34,135 nt of DNA from an uncultured Lysobacterales bacterium (GCA_937924405.1 CALDVW010000104.1:1-34135), one strand, 5' to 3'; counted from the first letter of the stretch, positions 8,377 to 19,968 are shown. The notes: generated by a model not told the origin, from the letters alone. Numbers and translations are program-made.

Positions 8377-8835
8377 TCAGGGACTAACGCGCTTTGCGAG
8401 GTCGACAATGTCCCTTTCACAATAAGTGCACACGTACCTGTGGCCGTCGTCAACCGCAAGTTTGAACTCTGATACGACCGGTTCGTTCTGGTTTGAGATG
8501 CAATTGGGGTTCGAGCAGGTGAGTATGCCCCTGACAACCTCTGGCGCCTCGGCATTGAATTTTTTCGCGACCTTGCCGTCGACAATGATGTTGATTGTCG
8601 CCTTGGGCGAAATCAATGCCACTCGATTTGCTTCCTCCGGCGAAAGTTCCCCATCTTCGATCTTCAGGATGTCCTTCTTGCCGCCCTTGCCCGAGTGGGA
8701 ATTGATCAGAATACTCATGCTCCTGTCGTTCGAAAGCCCGAGCACCCGGAGCACGTCGAAAGCCTTGCCCGGCAGGATGTGATCAATCACCGTGCCTTGC
8801 CCGATTTTTTCGACCTTCATATATTTTTCGGACAT
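8377..8835 (-). CDS. pyrI: Aspartate carbamoyltransferase regulatory chain
   Basis: The 152-residue product matches the size of E. coli PyrI (153). The zinc site that joins it to the catalytic chain is complete: Cys107-x4-Cys112 and Cys136-x2-Cys139. The N-terminal allosteric domain contains KVEKIGQGTVIDHI and DHILPGKA, which bind CTP and ATP in this family. The ATG at 8835 is fixed by a perfect ribosome site, GGAGGTGA, five bases upstream inside the end of pyrB; a TTG at 8850 would bypass that site. The start lies one base after the pyrB stop, so the two are translationally linked and probably made in equal amounts. The product should assemble as the class-B dodecamer with PyrB. Confidence 0.97.
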   Translation of the reverse strand: MSEKYMKVEKIGQGTVIDHILPGKAFDVLRVLGLSNDRSMSILINSHSGKGGKKDILKIEDGELSPEEANRVALISPKATINIIVDGKVAKKFNAEAPEVVRGILTCSNPNCISNQNEPVVSEFKLAVDDGHRYVCTYCERDIVDLAKRVSP

Positions 8836-8836
8836 T

Positions 8837-9751
8837 TCAATCACCTCCAACCAACATGGACAGCAGGGCCATTCTTACCGGCACGCCATTGAAGGCCTGG
8901 ATAAAATACCTGGCCTGTGGAAGAGCATCCACTTCAGGTGCGATCTCTTTCACCCGCGGGAGCGGGTGCATGATGATCATGCTACCAGGGCCCTTCGCAA
9001 CCAACCCGGGATCGACCCGGTAAATTCCCGCAACTTTTTCGTATTCCACCGGGTCGGGGAATCGCTCTTTCTGAATCCTCGTCACATACAGGATGTCAGT
9101 TTCAGCAATGACTTCGTCGGGAAGATGACAGGCGGTTCCGAACAGGCCGGCGTCCTCGAGGTACCCGACAACCTCGTTTGGCATTTCCAGTCCTTGCGGA
9201 GACACCAGGTTGATTTTGTTACCCAGCTTGGCCAGCGCAATGGCCAGAGAATGCACGGTCCTGCCGTACCTCAAGTCGCCCACCAGGCTGATATTCAGGC
9301 CTTCCATCCGGCCCGTTTCCCTTCTGATCGTGAATAAGTCGAGCAGCGTCTGTGTCGGGTGCTGACCCGCACCGTCTCCAGCGTTGAGAATCGGCACGCT
9401 CGAAAATTCGGTCGCCAGCCTGGCCGCTCCCTCATGAGGATGCCGCAGTACCACTGCGTCGGCATAACCGCTCACCATCCTGATGGTGTCCGCCAGGGTT
9501 TCGCCCTTGACGACCGATGTCGCCTCGGTTCCCGCGAAGCCAATCACCCCGCCGCCGAGGCGGTTCATGGCTGTTTCGAATGAAAGCCGGGTGCGCGTCG
9601 ACGGCTCAAAGAAGATACAGGCCAGAACCTTGCCCCTCAGGAGGTCGGAGGTCGCCTCTCCCCGGGCTATGGCCACCATGCCTTCGGCCCTGTCCAACAC
9701 CTCCACGATTTCTTCCACTGAGAAGTCGTGGACCGAGATTACATGTCTCAT
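8837..9751 (-). CDS. pyrB: Aspartate carbamoyltransferase catalytic chain
   Basis: This 304-residue enzyme joins carbamoyl phosphate and aspartate, the committed step of pyrimidine synthesis. The carbamoyl-phosphate site STRTR is at 51-55, the mobile loop lysine at ~82 (SVVKGE), HPTQ at 131-134, and the late HPLPR loop near 262-266. The length equals that of the E. coli class-B chain (about 310). The ATG at 9751 has AGGAG ten bases upstream. Its downstream neighbour is pyrI, with the pyrI ribosome site embedded in its end. Upstream, 77 bp away, is arcC. The ribosome site and start codon are imperfectly duplicated in that gap (see the repeat at 9744-9816). Confidence 0.97.
   Translation of the reverse strand: MRHVISVHDFSVEEIVEVLDRAEGMVAIARGEATSDLLRGKVLACIFFEPSTRTRLSFETAMNRLGGGVIGFAGTEATSVVKGETLADTIRMVSGYADAVVLRHPHEGAARLATEFSSVPILNAGDGAGQHPTQTLLDLFTIRRETGRMEGLNISLVGDLRYGRTVHSLAIALAKLGNKINLVSPQGLEMPNEVVGYLEDAGLFGTACHLPDEVIAETDILYVTRIQKERFPDPVEYEKVAGIYRVDPGLVAKGPGSMIIMHPLPRVKEIAPEVDALPQARYFIQAFNGVPVRMALLSMLVGGD
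8841..8848 (-). promoter_or_regulatory. pyrI ribosome-binding site inside pyrB
   Basis: On the minus strand this reads GGAGGTGA, an eight-base perfect complement of the 16S anti-Shine-Dalgarno sequence, five bases before the ATG at 8835. It lies in the last codons of pyrB and decides the start of pyrI. Confidence 0.9.
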
Positions 9752-9816
9752 CTAATACTCCTGCATTTAAAGCCTGTCTCATCCGGGCAGATTTGCCAGG
9801 CCCTGTTTAATACTCC
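9744..9816 (-). repeat. Imperfect duplication of the pyrB ribosome site and start region
   Basis: Two 9-base words occur twice in the same order upstream of pyrB. On the minus strand the proximal copy is GGAGTATTA immediately followed by GATGAGACA (9761-9744), which is the pyrB ribosome site plus start. The distal copy has GGAGTATTA at 9816-9808 and GATGAGACA at 9783-9775, separated by 24 bases that contain GGCA-AATC-TGCC, able to form a small hairpin. The distal ATG opens only a short out-of-frame reading frame overlapping pyrB. Confidence 0.65.
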
Positions 9817-9828
9817 GCACGACATCGA

Positions 9829-10761
9829 TCAACCCCCAAGACACATTCCGTCGATATCGTTGGAAATCAGCGTGCCGGCTTCGCCTTTCATAATCTTCGA
9901 CAGGTCAGAAAGTTTGCCGATGGCGCTTTTTTGACCGGTTTCGCGAACGAACTTGCAGGCGCCCAGCACTTTGGGTCTCATCGATCCGATCGCAAAATCC
10001 TGTGCCTCCAGGGCATCCGGATGGGCGGCCGTGATCGGCCTTTGGCTTTCTGTTCCAAATCCGGTATAAACGTTGGGAACGTCCGTTAACATCACGAACA
10101 TATCGGCATCCAGGCCCCTCGCCAACAAGCCGCTGGCAAGGTCCTTGTCGATGACAGCTTCCACGCCGTATAACTTCCGGTTTTCGTCGTAAGCCGTGGG
10201 AATGCCCCCGCCACCGGCACATATGACCACGACACCGTTATCCACCAGCATCCGGATAGCATCGATCTCGATGATCCGCTTCGGCGTCGGGGAAGGGACA
10301 ACCCTGCGAAAGTAAGGCCCGTCGGGCGCCATGGACCAACCCTTTGCCTGTTGCAACTTTTCCGCCTCCACCTTTCCATAGATCGGACCCACCGGCTTGC
10401 CTGGATTCTGAAAGGCAGGGTCACCTGAATCGACCAGAACCTGGGTGAGTACCGTGACGATATGATCATCGAAAGGAATGATGTTGCCCAGCTCCTGCTC
10501 GATCATGTAGCCGATCATGCCAACGGTCTCGGCACCGAGTACATCAAGGGGATAGGGGTCGACTGCGGTATAAGCGGCATCCATCAAGGCCAGCAATCCG
10601 ACTTGCGGCCCGTTACCGTGCGCGATCACCAGTTCATGATTAGCGTGGACCTCGGCCAATTGCCCGGCCGTCACGCGAATGTTCTCGCGCTGATTCTCGG
10701 AGTTCAGTTCCTGGCCGCGCCGTAGCAGCGCATTGCCACCCAGGGCCACGACTACGCGCAC
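9829..10761 (-). CDS. arcC: Carbamate kinase
   Basis: This 310-residue enzyme transfers the phosphate of carbamoyl phosphate to ADP, giving ATP and carbamate, which breaks down to ammonia and CO2. The amino-acid-kinase fold shows [13 protein letters not shown] (~3-16), AHGNGPQVG (~47-55), the glycine-rich [19 protein letters not shown] and the late EAGTLI. The length is that of bacterial ArcC (310-314). The start is GTG at 10761 with AAGGACC upstream. It follows arcB by 48 bp and precedes pyrB by 77 bp on the same strand. In the arginine deiminase pathway it works right after ArcB; here it is flanked by PyrBI instead of the usual ArcA. Confidence 0.96.
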   Translation of the reverse strand: MRVVVALGGNALLRRGQELNSENQRENIRVTAGQLAEVHANHELVIAHGNGPQVGLLALMDAAYTAVDPYPLDVLGAETVGMIGYMIEQELGNIIPFDDHIVTVLTQVLVDSGDPAFQNPGKPVGPIYGKVEAEKLQQAKGWSMAPDGPYFRRVVPSPTPKRIIEIDAIRMLVDNGVVVICAGGGGIPTAYDENRKLYGVEAVIDKDLASGLLARGLDADMFVMLTDVPNVYTGFGTESQRPITAAHPDALEAQDFAIGSMRPKVLGACKFVRETGQKSAIGKLSDLSKIMKGEAGTLISNDIDGMCLGG

Positions 10762-10809
10762 GTCCCGGTCCTTATTTGCCTGAGTGTCATGATCATCCCA
10801 CCCAAACCG

Positions 10810-11814
10810 TTACTGGCTGCCGAGTGTGGCCACCAGCAGCGCCTTGATGGAATGGACACGGTTTTCCGCCTGCTCAAACTGAATACCGGCGGGTGATTCA
10901 AACACGTCTTCCGTGACTTCCATGGCATCCAGGCCAAATCGTTCATGCATTTCACGGCCCACTTCCGTCTCAAGGTTGTGAAATGCAGGGAGGCAATGCA
11001 TGAACCGTACCCTGGGATTACCGCTGGCAGCCATCAGTTCGGCGTTGACCTGGTAAGGTTTTAGCAACTTGATGCGCTGTTCCCAGACTTCTGCAGCTTC
11101 GCCCATGGACACCCAAACATCGGTATGGATGAAATGCACACCTTTCACCGCCTCTATAGGGTCTTCGGTCAGGGTCAGCGACCCCTTGTTGAGTTGCTCG
11201 AGATTCCGAGCGTATTCGAGTAGCTCTTCGTCCGGCCAAAGATGCCGTGGTGCGCCGATACGCACGTCCATCCCCATCAGGCAGCCGGCAATCATCAGGG
11301 AATTACCCATATTGGAACGCGCATCACCCACGTAGGCATACTTGAAGTTATGCCAGGGCTGGGGCATGTACTCGCGCATGGTCATCAGATCGGCGCACAT
11401 CTGGGTGGGGTGGAATTCATCGGTCAGGCCATTGAAAACCGGAACGCCGGCATACTTGGCCAGTTCCTCGACGATGTGCTGACTCGAGCCGCGATACTCT
11501 ATTGCATCATACATACGGCCAAGAACACGGGCCGTGTCCTTCACAGACTCTTTCCGGCCCATGTGCGAGCCGGCCGGGTCAAGATACGTCACGTTGGCGC
11601 CCTGGTCATAGGCTGCTACTTCGAAAGCGCAACGTGTGCGGGTAGACGCTTTCTCAAAAATCAGCGCAATGTTCTTGCCCCGTAAATCCTGTACCTCGTT
11701 ACCCGAGTACTTGGCGCGTTTCAGATCCCGCGCCAGGTCGAGAATATAGGTCAGATCCCGCTTCGAAAAGTCAATCAGCTTGAGGAAACTGCGGTTCTTC
11801 AGGTTAAACGGCAT
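10810..11814 (-). CDS. arcB: Ornithine carbamoyltransferase, ArcB-like
   Basis: The 334-residue enzyme interconverts carbamoyl phosphate plus ornithine with citrulline plus phosphate. Visible motifs are STRTR (57-61), HPTQ (135-138), DVWVSMG (232-238) and the ornithine-loop HCLPAFH (273-279). The N-terminus (AFNL/NRSFL type), [14 protein letters not shown] and VTEDVFESP resemble catabolic ArcB of pseudomonads more than E. coli ArgF, so I favour the catabolic type. This is a judgement from memory of those sequences; an anabolic role is possible because both types share the chemistry. The ATG at 11814 has GGAGG eight bases upstream. It is the first gene of the arcB-arcC-pyrB-pyrI run. Confidence 0.92.
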   Translation of the reverse strand: MPFNLKNRSFLKLIDFSKRDLTYILDLARDLKRAKYSGNEVQDLRGKNIALIFEKASTRTRCAFEVAAYDQGANVTYLDPAGSHMGRKESVKDTARVLGRMYDAIEYRGSSQHIVEELAKYAGVPVFNGLTDEFHPTQMCADLMTMREYMPQPWHNFKYAYVGDARSNMGNSLMIAGCLMGMDVRIGAPRHLWPDEELLEYARNLEQLNKGSLTLTEDPIEAVKGVHFIHTDVWVSMGEAAEVWEQRIKLLKPYQVNAELMAASGNPRVRFMHCLPAFHNLETEVGREMHERFGLDAMEVTEDVFESPAGIQFEQAENRVHSIKALLVATLGSQ

Positions 11815-11917
11815 GGAAAGTCCTCCAAATATTGTTGAGCACCCGCCTGTTCCGCTGATTGTAATGCTCCCGTGAACAACAGAAACGCCAAAAGTTCACT
11901 CGAGCTGATATAGGTTC

Positions 11918-11935
11918 TGATTCAGGAATGAATCA
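11918..11935. promoter_or_regulatory. Candidate operator: 18-bp palindrome upstream of arcB
   Basis: The sequence TGATTCA-GGAA-TGAATCA has perfect 7-base inverted arms around a 4-base spacer, 104-121 bases before the arcB start. On the minus strand a TATATC word (11911-11906) could be a -10 box, with the palindrome over the -35 position. It contains ARG-box-like half words but in reversed order, and it does not match the FNR/ANR spacing. The binding protein is unknown. Confidence 0.4.
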
Positions 11936-12004
11936 TGCTGCCTGCCCGGCAAATCGATTTACCTGGAAAGTGAGCCCCTGGTGAATCAAGGGGCGGATAT
12001 TCCT

Positions 12005-12038
12005 GGCCAGGCGCCCCGCTTGTATGCGGCGCCTGGCC
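12005..12038 (-). terminator. Strong stem-loop after the two-repeat exported protein gene
   Basis: GGCCAGGCGCC (12005-12015) pairs perfectly with GGCGCCTGGCC (12028-12038) over an 11-bp GC-rich stem with a 12-base loop. It lies 12 bases past the stop of the minus-strand gene at 12050 and upstream of the arcB promoter region. No T-run follows on either strand, so it may be a Rho-assisted terminator or a transcript-end stabiliser rather than a classic intrinsic terminator. Confidence 0.45.
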
Positions 12039-12049
12039 GGAATTTCATT

Positions 12050-12628
12050 CTACTCGGCGGGAACTTCCACCAGGGACAATGCAATGGCTTCGGTGTATGA
12101 CGTCACAACGAGATCACCCACATCAGCCTTCTTTAGGTTCTCCGGATCCTGGGCAACGTATTCCATAATGCTGCCATCCGGCCACTTCAACTTGAAGGTG
12201 TTGGCTTCAATGTTGATGTCCTCTACCGTGGCCGTGGTTACCGTGGTGATCATTTCCATCCCGGCGGGTGTTTCCCCCTCTTCGTTGACGCCGGTGGCGG
12301 TCATGACACCTGAACCCGGCTCCATGCCGTCATTGGCAAATACTTCGATGGACATGTGCTGAACAAACTCGACAGCCACATTGTCGCCCACTTCGATCCT
12401 GTCGATATTGTCAGAATCTTCACGAGCCTGGATCGTGCGGGTATTTCCCTGGGGGCCTTTCAGCGTGATGGTTCTGGCTTCACGGTCTATGGCGTCGACT
12501 ACCGTGGTCAGCTGAATGGTCTGGGTTGCCGAAAATGAAGGCTTTTCGGTGGCGGCGGCCTCGTCACCGGCTTGCAGGGACAGGGCAATGGACAAAGTGG
12601 CAATCAAAAACAGTAATTTCATTTTCAT
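12050..12628 (-). CDS. Exported protein of unknown function with two internal repeats
   Basis: A 192-residue protein with a signal peptide (MKMKLLFLIATLSIALSLQA, cleavage before GDE). I do not recognise a named family. The mature part consists of two similar beta-rich units, about residues 41-96 and 131-188. Both share a V-D-I/A-D...EA-T...LK-P-G core followed by D..N and a VGD-V turn (EVGDNVAVEF in the first, DVGDLVVTSY in the second), which looks like a duplicated small barrel. The second half of the first unit and the linker are Met-, Gly- and acid-rich. It has no cysteines. It sits alone between the atp operon (98 bp upstream) and the arcB promoter region. The ATG at 12628 is preceded by a purine-poor site. 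Confidence 0.75.
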   Translation of the reverse strand: MKMKLLFLIATLSIALSLQAGDEAAATEKPSFSATQTIQLTTVVDAIDREARTITLKGPQGNTRTIQAREDSDNIDRIEVGDNVAVEFVQHMSIEVFANDGMEPGSGVMTATGVNEEGETPAGMEMITTVTTATVEDINIEANTFKLKWPDGSIMEYVAQDPENLKKADVGDLVVTSYTEAIALSLVEVPAE

Positions 12629-12726
12629 GGAAATTTTACTCCGTAAAAGATAGGGCGATCACTGAAGAATGATCGTGGTGGTTTAAATCCGGATGCGCTT
12701 GTCAGCCAAGAAACTGGTATTAGCTG

Positions 12727-13146
12727 TCACTTGGTTTTGCGCAAACGAGTCAGGGCCTGTAACTGGGCGGCAGCCTCCAGCAAGCGGGCCTGGGCTTCGG
12801 CGACATCCATCTCACCGGCCCGGTCGGCCAGTTGCCTCTCAGCCTCTTCCTTGGCAGCACGGGCTGAAGCTTCATCGAGATCTTCGCCGCGCATGGCGGT
12901 ATCGGTCAACACGGTAATTTCATGGGGCTGTACCTCGAGGATACCTCCGCTGGCAAAGAAAAAGACTTCTTCACCATCGGACTGCAGAACCCGTACCGGC
13001 CCCGGTTTCAACTGTGTTATGAGCGGCGCATGACGGGGGCTGATGCCCAGTTCACCGGCAACACCGGTGGCAAAGACCATCGAAGCCTCACCGGAGAACA
13101 CTTCACCGTGTGCGCTGACAATATCGCAGCGTATCGTCTTTTTCAT
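12727..13146 (-). CDS. atpC: F1 ATP synthase epsilon subunit
   Basis: Last gene of the atp operon, 139 residues, the usual size. The beta-sandwich carries [20 protein letters not shown] (~31-50) and [18 protein letters not shown]; the C-terminal half is the two-helix regulatory domain ([11 protein letters not shown] onward). It sits on the central stalk with gamma and c, and its C-terminal helices can block ATP hydrolysis. The ATG at 13146 lies 25 bp after the atpD stop. A paralogue with about 60% identity lies at 4379-4804. No clear intrinsic terminator follows; a weak CGATCA/TGATCG inverted repeat (12656-12675) lies between it and the next gene. Confidence 0.97.
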   Translation of the reverse strand: MKKTIRCDIVSAHGEVFSGEASMVFATGVAGELGISPRHAPLITQLKPGPVRVLQSDGEEVFFFASGGILEVQPHEITVLTDTAMRGEDLDEASARAAKEEAERQLADRAGEMDVAEAQARLLEAAAQLQALTRLRKTK

Positions 13147-13171
13147 AATTCCGCTCTCTCAAAAAGGCCGG

Positions 13172-14593
<1,422 letters not shown>

Positions 14594-15457
14594 TTAAACC
14601 GCTGCCGCACCGCCAACGATCTCCGAGATTTCCTGTGTGATGGCTGCCTGGCGGGCCTTGTTATAGACCAGCTTCAGCTCATCGATCAAATCACTGGCGT
14701 TGTCCGTAGCATTCTTCATCGCCAGCATGCGCGCGGCATGTTCCGAGGCGAGATTTTCCAGCACCGCATGGTAAATCAGGCCCTCTATATAACGCACAGA
14801 TACTGCATCCAGTAACGACTGGGCATCCGGTTCGTAAATGTAGTCCCAGATATCCCTAACTTCTTCATCTTCAGACGGGGGCAGGGGCAACATTTGTATA
14901 ATGGTCGGATTCTGCGTCATCGTATTGACAAACTCGTTGGCAACGATGTAAAGGCGCTGAATGCCATTGTCCCGGTAAGCTTCCAGCATGATGCGGACTG
15001 CGCCGATCAAGTCTTCAATTTGCGGTTTCTCACCCAGGCCGCTGACGTGCCCCATGATCTCGACATTAACGTTTTTGAAAAAGGAAGCTGCTTTTTTACC
15101 AAACGTAACCATGCTGACGTCAGCGCCTTTTTCCTGCCATTTCATCATGTCTGACATGACCAGCCTGAAAAGGTTATTGTTCAATCCGCCACACAGGCCG
15201 CGGTCGGTGGAAACGATGATATAACCCACGTTTGTCACCGTCTCGTATTCAACCGTAAACGGGTGGCGAATTTCCGGGTTGGCCTTGCTCAAATGACCGC
15301 TGATACGCCGCATCATCCGGACATAGGGGCGGCTGGCGCTCATCAGATCCTGCGATTTGCGTATTTTGCTGGCCGAGACCATCTCCAGCGCCGAGGTCAC
15401 CTTCATGGTGTTCCCGATGCTCTGGATCTGTCCCGTAATTTCCTTTCCGCTTGCCAT
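14594..15457 (-). CDS. atpG: F1 ATP synthase gamma subunit
   Basis: The 287-residue rotor shaft, same size as in E. coli. The N-terminal helix begins MASGKEITGQIQSIGNTMKV with the conserved TSALEMVSASK; the Rossmann-like middle has STDRGLCGGLNNNLF; the C-terminal helix ends ASEHAARMLAMKNATDNASD followed by LVYNKARQAAITQEISEIVGGAAA. The terminal glycine-alanine motif is the usual family ending. It lies 33 bp after atpA and 27 bp before atpD. There is no insertion of the chloroplast redox type. Confidence 0.99.
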   Translation of the reverse strand: MASGKEITGQIQSIGNTMKVTSALEMVSASKIRKSQDLMSASRPYVRMMRRISGHLSKANPEIRHPFTVEYETVTNVGYIIVSTDRGLCGGLNNNLFRLVMSDMMKWQEKGADVSMVTFGKKAASFFKNVNVEIMGHVSGLGEKPQIEDLIGAVRIMLEAYRDNGIQRLYIVANEFVNTMTQNPTIIQMLPLPPSEDEEVRDIWDYIYEPDAQSLLDAVSVRYIEGLIYHAVLENLASEHAARMLAMKNATDNASDLIDELKLVYNKARQAAITQEISEIVGGAAAV

Positions 15458-15490
15458 ATTCGGCTTGCTCCTAAATCTTAAGCGCCATTC

Positions 15491-17035
15491 TTACCAGGAA
15501 CCGCTTGACTTGAATTCGTCCAGGGCCGCGGCCAGCTGTGAATCGAGGTCGTCGTTCCAGTCTCCGCCGTTGAGCACTTCCAGCAACTCGTTCTGAGACG
15601 TTTTCATGTAGTCAACAACTGCGGCTTCGAATGAGCCTATTTTGTCCAGCTCGACATCATCCAGGTAGCCACGATCAGCTGCGAACAGTGAAACGGCCAT
15701 TTCTCCCACGGACATCGGGCTGTATTGCGACTGTTTCATCAACTCGGTGACGCGCTGGCCCCGGTCCAGTTGCTGGCGGGTCGCATCATCCAGATCTGAG
15801 GCAAATTGGGCGAATGCGGCCAATTCACGGTACTGGGAAAGCGCCAGTCGAATACCGCCACCCAATTTCTTGATGACCTTGGTCTGAGCTGCCCCGCCCA
15901 CGCGCGATACGGAAAGGCCGGCGTGCATTGACGGGCGGACGCCGGCGTTGAACATATCGGAATCGAGGAAAATCTGGCCGTCGGTGATCGATATCACGTT
16001 GGTAGGCACGAATGCAGACACGTCACCGGCCTGGGTTTCGATGATCGGCAGAGCGGTCAGGGATCCGGTCTTTCCTTTAACCTTTCCTTCAGTGAATTTT
16101 TCTACGTATTCCTCGTTGACCCTTGCAGCCCGCTCCAGCAGACGTGAATGCAGATAGAAAACGTCGCCGGGGTAGGCCTCACGGCCTGGCGGCCTGCGCA
16201 ACAGCAGGGAGACCTGCCGATAAGCCCATGCCTGCTTGGTCAGATCGTCAAAAATAATCAGGGCGTCCTCGCCGCGGTCACGGAAGTATTCGCCCATTGT
16301 GCAGCCCGAATACGGTGCAATGTACTGCATGGCGGCCGATTCTGAAGCAGAAGCATTGACCACGATGGTGTGCTCCATCGCACCGTGTTCTTCCAGCTTG
16401 GCAACCACATTGGCCACAGTAGACTGCTTCTGGCCGATGGCTACATAGACGCACTTAATACCGGTGCCTACCTGGTTGATGATGGTGTCGATGGCGATGG
16501 CTGATTTTCCGATCTGGCGGTCACCGATAATCAGTTCGCGCTGACCGCGACCGATCGGCACCATGGAGTCAATGGACTTCAGGCCGGTTTGTACGGGCTG
16601 ATCGACAGATTTACGCCAGATGACGCCCGGGGCCACTTTCTCGATGGGCGCAAAGCCATCGTTTTCGATGGGGCCCTGCCCGTCAATCGGGTTGCCCAGT
16701 GAATCGACCACGCGACCCAGTAAACCTCTGCCGTGAGGCACTTCCAGAATACGTCCGGTGCACTTGACCGTGTCGCCTTCAGTAATGTGCTCGTAGTCAC
16801 CCATGATGACCGTACCAACCGAGTCGCGCTCCAGGTTGAGCGCCAGTCCGAATGTGTTGCCGGGGAACTCGATCATTTCGCCCTGCATGGCATCCTCGAG
16901 GCCGTGCAGGCGCGCGATACCGTCGGAGATACTGACAACCGTTCCTTCGTTGCGCGTCTCAGCCTTGATATTCAGGTCTTCAATACGCTTTTTGATCAGC
17001 TCGCTGATTTCAGATGGGTTTAATGTCTGCTGCAT
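15491..17035 (-). CDS. atpA: F1 ATP synthase alpha subunit
   Basis: The non-catalytic nucleotide-binding subunit, 514 residues (E. coli 513). The P-loop is GDRQIGKS at 171-178, where many relatives have GDRQTGKT; the change to Ile and Ser keeps the lysine. The arginine-finger region VSRVGGAAQ is intact, as is the N-terminal helix that binds delta ([20 protein letters not shown]). It is preceded by atpH (17 bp) and followed by atpG. Confidence 0.99.
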   Translation of the reverse strand: MQQTLNPSEISELIKKRIEDLNIKAETRNEGTVVSISDGIARLHGLEDAMQGEMIEFPGNTFGLALNLERDSVGTVIMGDYEHITEGDTVKCTGRILEVPHGRGLLGRVVDSLGNPIDGQGPIENDGFAPIEKVAPGVIWRKSVDQPVQTGLKSIDSMVPIGRGQRELIIGDRQIGKSAIAIDTIINQVGTGIKCVYVAIGQKQSTVANVVAKLEEHGAMEHTIVVNASASESAAMQYIAPYSGCTMGEYFRDRGEDALIIFDDLTKQAWAYRQVSLLLRRPPGREAYPGDVFYLHSRLLERAARVNEEYVEKFTEGKVKGKTGSLTALPIIETQAGDVSAFVPTNVISITDGQIFLDSDMFNAGVRPSMHAGLSVSRVGGAAQTKVIKKLGGGIRLALSQYRELAAFAQFASDLDDATRQQLDRGQRVTELMKQSQYSPMSVGEMAVSLFAADRGYLDDVELDKIGSFEAAVVDYMKTSQNELLEVLNGGDWNDDLDSQLAAALDEFKSSGSW

Positions 17036-17052
17036 CTTTGTGTTTCCTTAAT

Positions 17053-17589
17053 TTAATTCGCAAGGCTGGCGGAGAGTTTCTGAAGCTTGCCGCGCAGCGA
17101 GCCGTCGATCACCTGGTCGCCCGCATAAACTATGGCGCCGCCAATGACATCTTTGTCAATTTCATTTTCCAGCTCTATTTCACATTCCATTCGCCGGGAA
17201 AGCGCTTCCTTCAATCGGTCAGCCTGGTCTTCGTCCAGTGGGACCGCTGAAATCACCTTTACTCTCATGCGCTGTTCCGCCTCTTCGCGGAACTGGCTGA
17301 ACAGCTTGCTGACCTGCGGCAACAAAGGCAGTCGCCCGTTGCTGCCCAGTACGGATAGAAAATCGCGGAACCGGTCGTCAAATGCCTCGCCGGCAGTATC
17401 CGTGATGATTTTCACAACCTCTTCATTCGAGATATGCGGGCTCTCCAGCAAAGCCGCCATGGAGCTTTCGCTTGCCATTTCACTTGCCAGCTTCAGCATC
17501 TCGTCCCAGCGGGCCAGGACCTGCTCATCCCGGGCCAGCTCAAAAGCGGCTTTCGCATAAGGACGCGCCAATGTCGCCAGGCTGCTCAT
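17053..17589 (-). CDS. atpH: F1 ATP synthase delta subunit
   Basis: The 178-residue stator subunit that links the top of F1 to the b dimer (E. coli 177). The N-terminal bundle begins with LATLARPYAKAAFELA, a family signature, and the C-terminal region contains GGAIVYAGDQVIDGSLRGKL, which matches the conserved delta/OSCP ending. It lies 27 bp after atpF and 17 bp before atpA. It is more divergent than alpha and beta, as is normal. Confidence 0.97.
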   Translation of the reverse strand: MSSLATLARPYAKAAFELARDEQVLARWDEMLKLASEMASESSMAALLESPHISNEEVVKIITDTAGEAFDDRFRDFLSVLGSNGRLPLLPQVSKLFSQFREEAEQRMRVKVISAVPLDEDQADRLKEALSRRMECEIELENEIDKDVIGGAIVYAGDQVIDGSLRGKLQKLSASLAN

Positions 17590-17616
17590 GATGAACTGCT
17601 CATTCCGAATTCCTCG

Positions 17617-18087
17617 TCAGATCTCGGTGATCAGCTTGTCGAGAAGCTCACGATGCGTGTTTGCATCGACTTCCTTCTCGAGAATCTGCGAAGCCCCCAG
17701 CACCGCCAGGCTGGCCACCGACTTGCGAAGTTCTTCGCGGGCCTGGTTGGAGGCCTGTACGATATCTGCTTCCGCCGCGGTGACCTGGCGGCTACGCTCG
17801 GCGCTCGCATCGTCTTTCGCCTGATCCAGGATCTGTGAATGCCTCTGGTTGGCCTGGTCCACGATTTCACCCGCCTTGTCACGGGCTTCACGGATTTGCG
17901 CATCAACCTCGACCTTTGCCTTTTCCAATTCTTTCTCGGCTCGGTCGGAGGCTGCCAGGCCTTCGGCGATTCGCTCACGGCGCTCGTCCATGGCTTTCAG
18001 CAGCGGCGGCCAGAGGAACTTCATGCAGAACCACACGAAGATCATCATCGCGATTGACTGCAATATTAAAGTGGCATTGATGTTCAT
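17617..18087 (-). CDS. atpF: Fo ATP synthase b subunit
   Basis: 156 residues, exactly the E. coli length. One N-terminal membrane helix ([20 protein letters not shown], continuing [10 protein letters not shown]) is followed by a long charged helix that would form the right-handed coiled-coil dimer of the peripheral stalk. The segment [15 protein letters not shown] is the conserved membrane exit. The C-terminal end (LDKLITEI) should bind delta. Only one b gene is present, so the stalk is a homodimer rather than the b/b' type. Confidence 0.98.
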   Translation of the reverse strand: MNINATLILQSIAMMIFVWFCMKFLWPPLLKAMDERRERIAEGLAASDRAEKELEKAKVEVDAQIREARDKAGEIVDQANQRHSQILDQAKDDASAERSRQVTAAEADIVQASNQAREELRKSVASLAVLGASQILEKEVDANTHRELLDKLITEI

Positions 18088-18156
18088 GCCTTACCTCGTC
18101 TTGATGGTTCGGTTTACCTGCCCGGAACGCCGGACGGGCGCATGTCAGCTGTAGAA

Positions 18157-18441
<285 letters not shown>

Positions 18442-18479
18442 TCAAAAATTGCCTATTAAAAAAATAAAAACTTAACTGA

Positions 18480-19532
<1,053 letters not shown>

Positions 19533-19623
19533 TTACTGCGTTTTCCGATCGGAAGCGACTGCGCCGCGCCCATCGGGATAATATGTTCAAACTGCCAAAA
19601 TTCAAGTGCTTATCTGGTATTTT

Positions 19624-19968
19624 TTACTGTCCCTGGAAAACCTTCGCCAGGCCAAACCAGCTTGCGATCAGCACGCCGATCATTCCGAGGAAAAAATATC
19701 CGGCTGCCAGAGGCTTCACCCAAATGAAGACCATTGCGCAGAGCAGCCCGGTCAGAGCGAGCTTGCCAAACTCCGCGAGCATCGCTGTGCGTAGAAAAAC
19801 CGCGCTGTCGCCACCGATTTTTCTCATCACCAGAACCGTAAACATCATTCCTGGCAGGTATACCGCGAGGCTACCGAATAATGATGAGTAAGCCGCCACC
19901 GGACCAGCCAATAACGACAGAAGAGCCAGCAACACGGCGACCATGGACTGGATCCTCAGACTAATCAA
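19624..19968 (-). CDS. atpI: ATP synthase protein I
   Basis: A 114-residue protein with four hydrophobic segments, the first of the atp operon. AtpI proteins aid c-ring assembly or magnesium uptake. Conserved features are LFGSLAVYLPGMMF (~30-43) and AEFGKLALTG. The start shown is TTG at 19968, which has GGAAGG five bases upstream; an in-frame ATG at 19944 (nine codons in) also has GAGGA in range and is a fair alternative. It lies 106 bp before atpB and 187 bp after parB. Confidence 0.88.
   Translation of the reverse strand: MISLRIQSMVAVLLALLSLLAGPVAAYSSLFGSLAVYLPGMMFTVLVMRKIGGDSAVFLRTAMLAEFGKLALTGLLCAMVFIWVKPLAAGYFFLGMIGVLIASWFGLAKVFQGQ

Noticed and set aside
9744-9782. Upstream ATG before pyrB as a leader peptide
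   Set aside because: The frame overlaps pyrB out of phase, has no ribosome site at proper distance and shows no pyrimidine-sensitive attenuator structure.
12656-12675. CGATCA/TGATCG inverted repeat after atpC as the operon terminator
   Set aside because: Only 6-bp arms with an AT-rich loop and no T-run; too weak to call.
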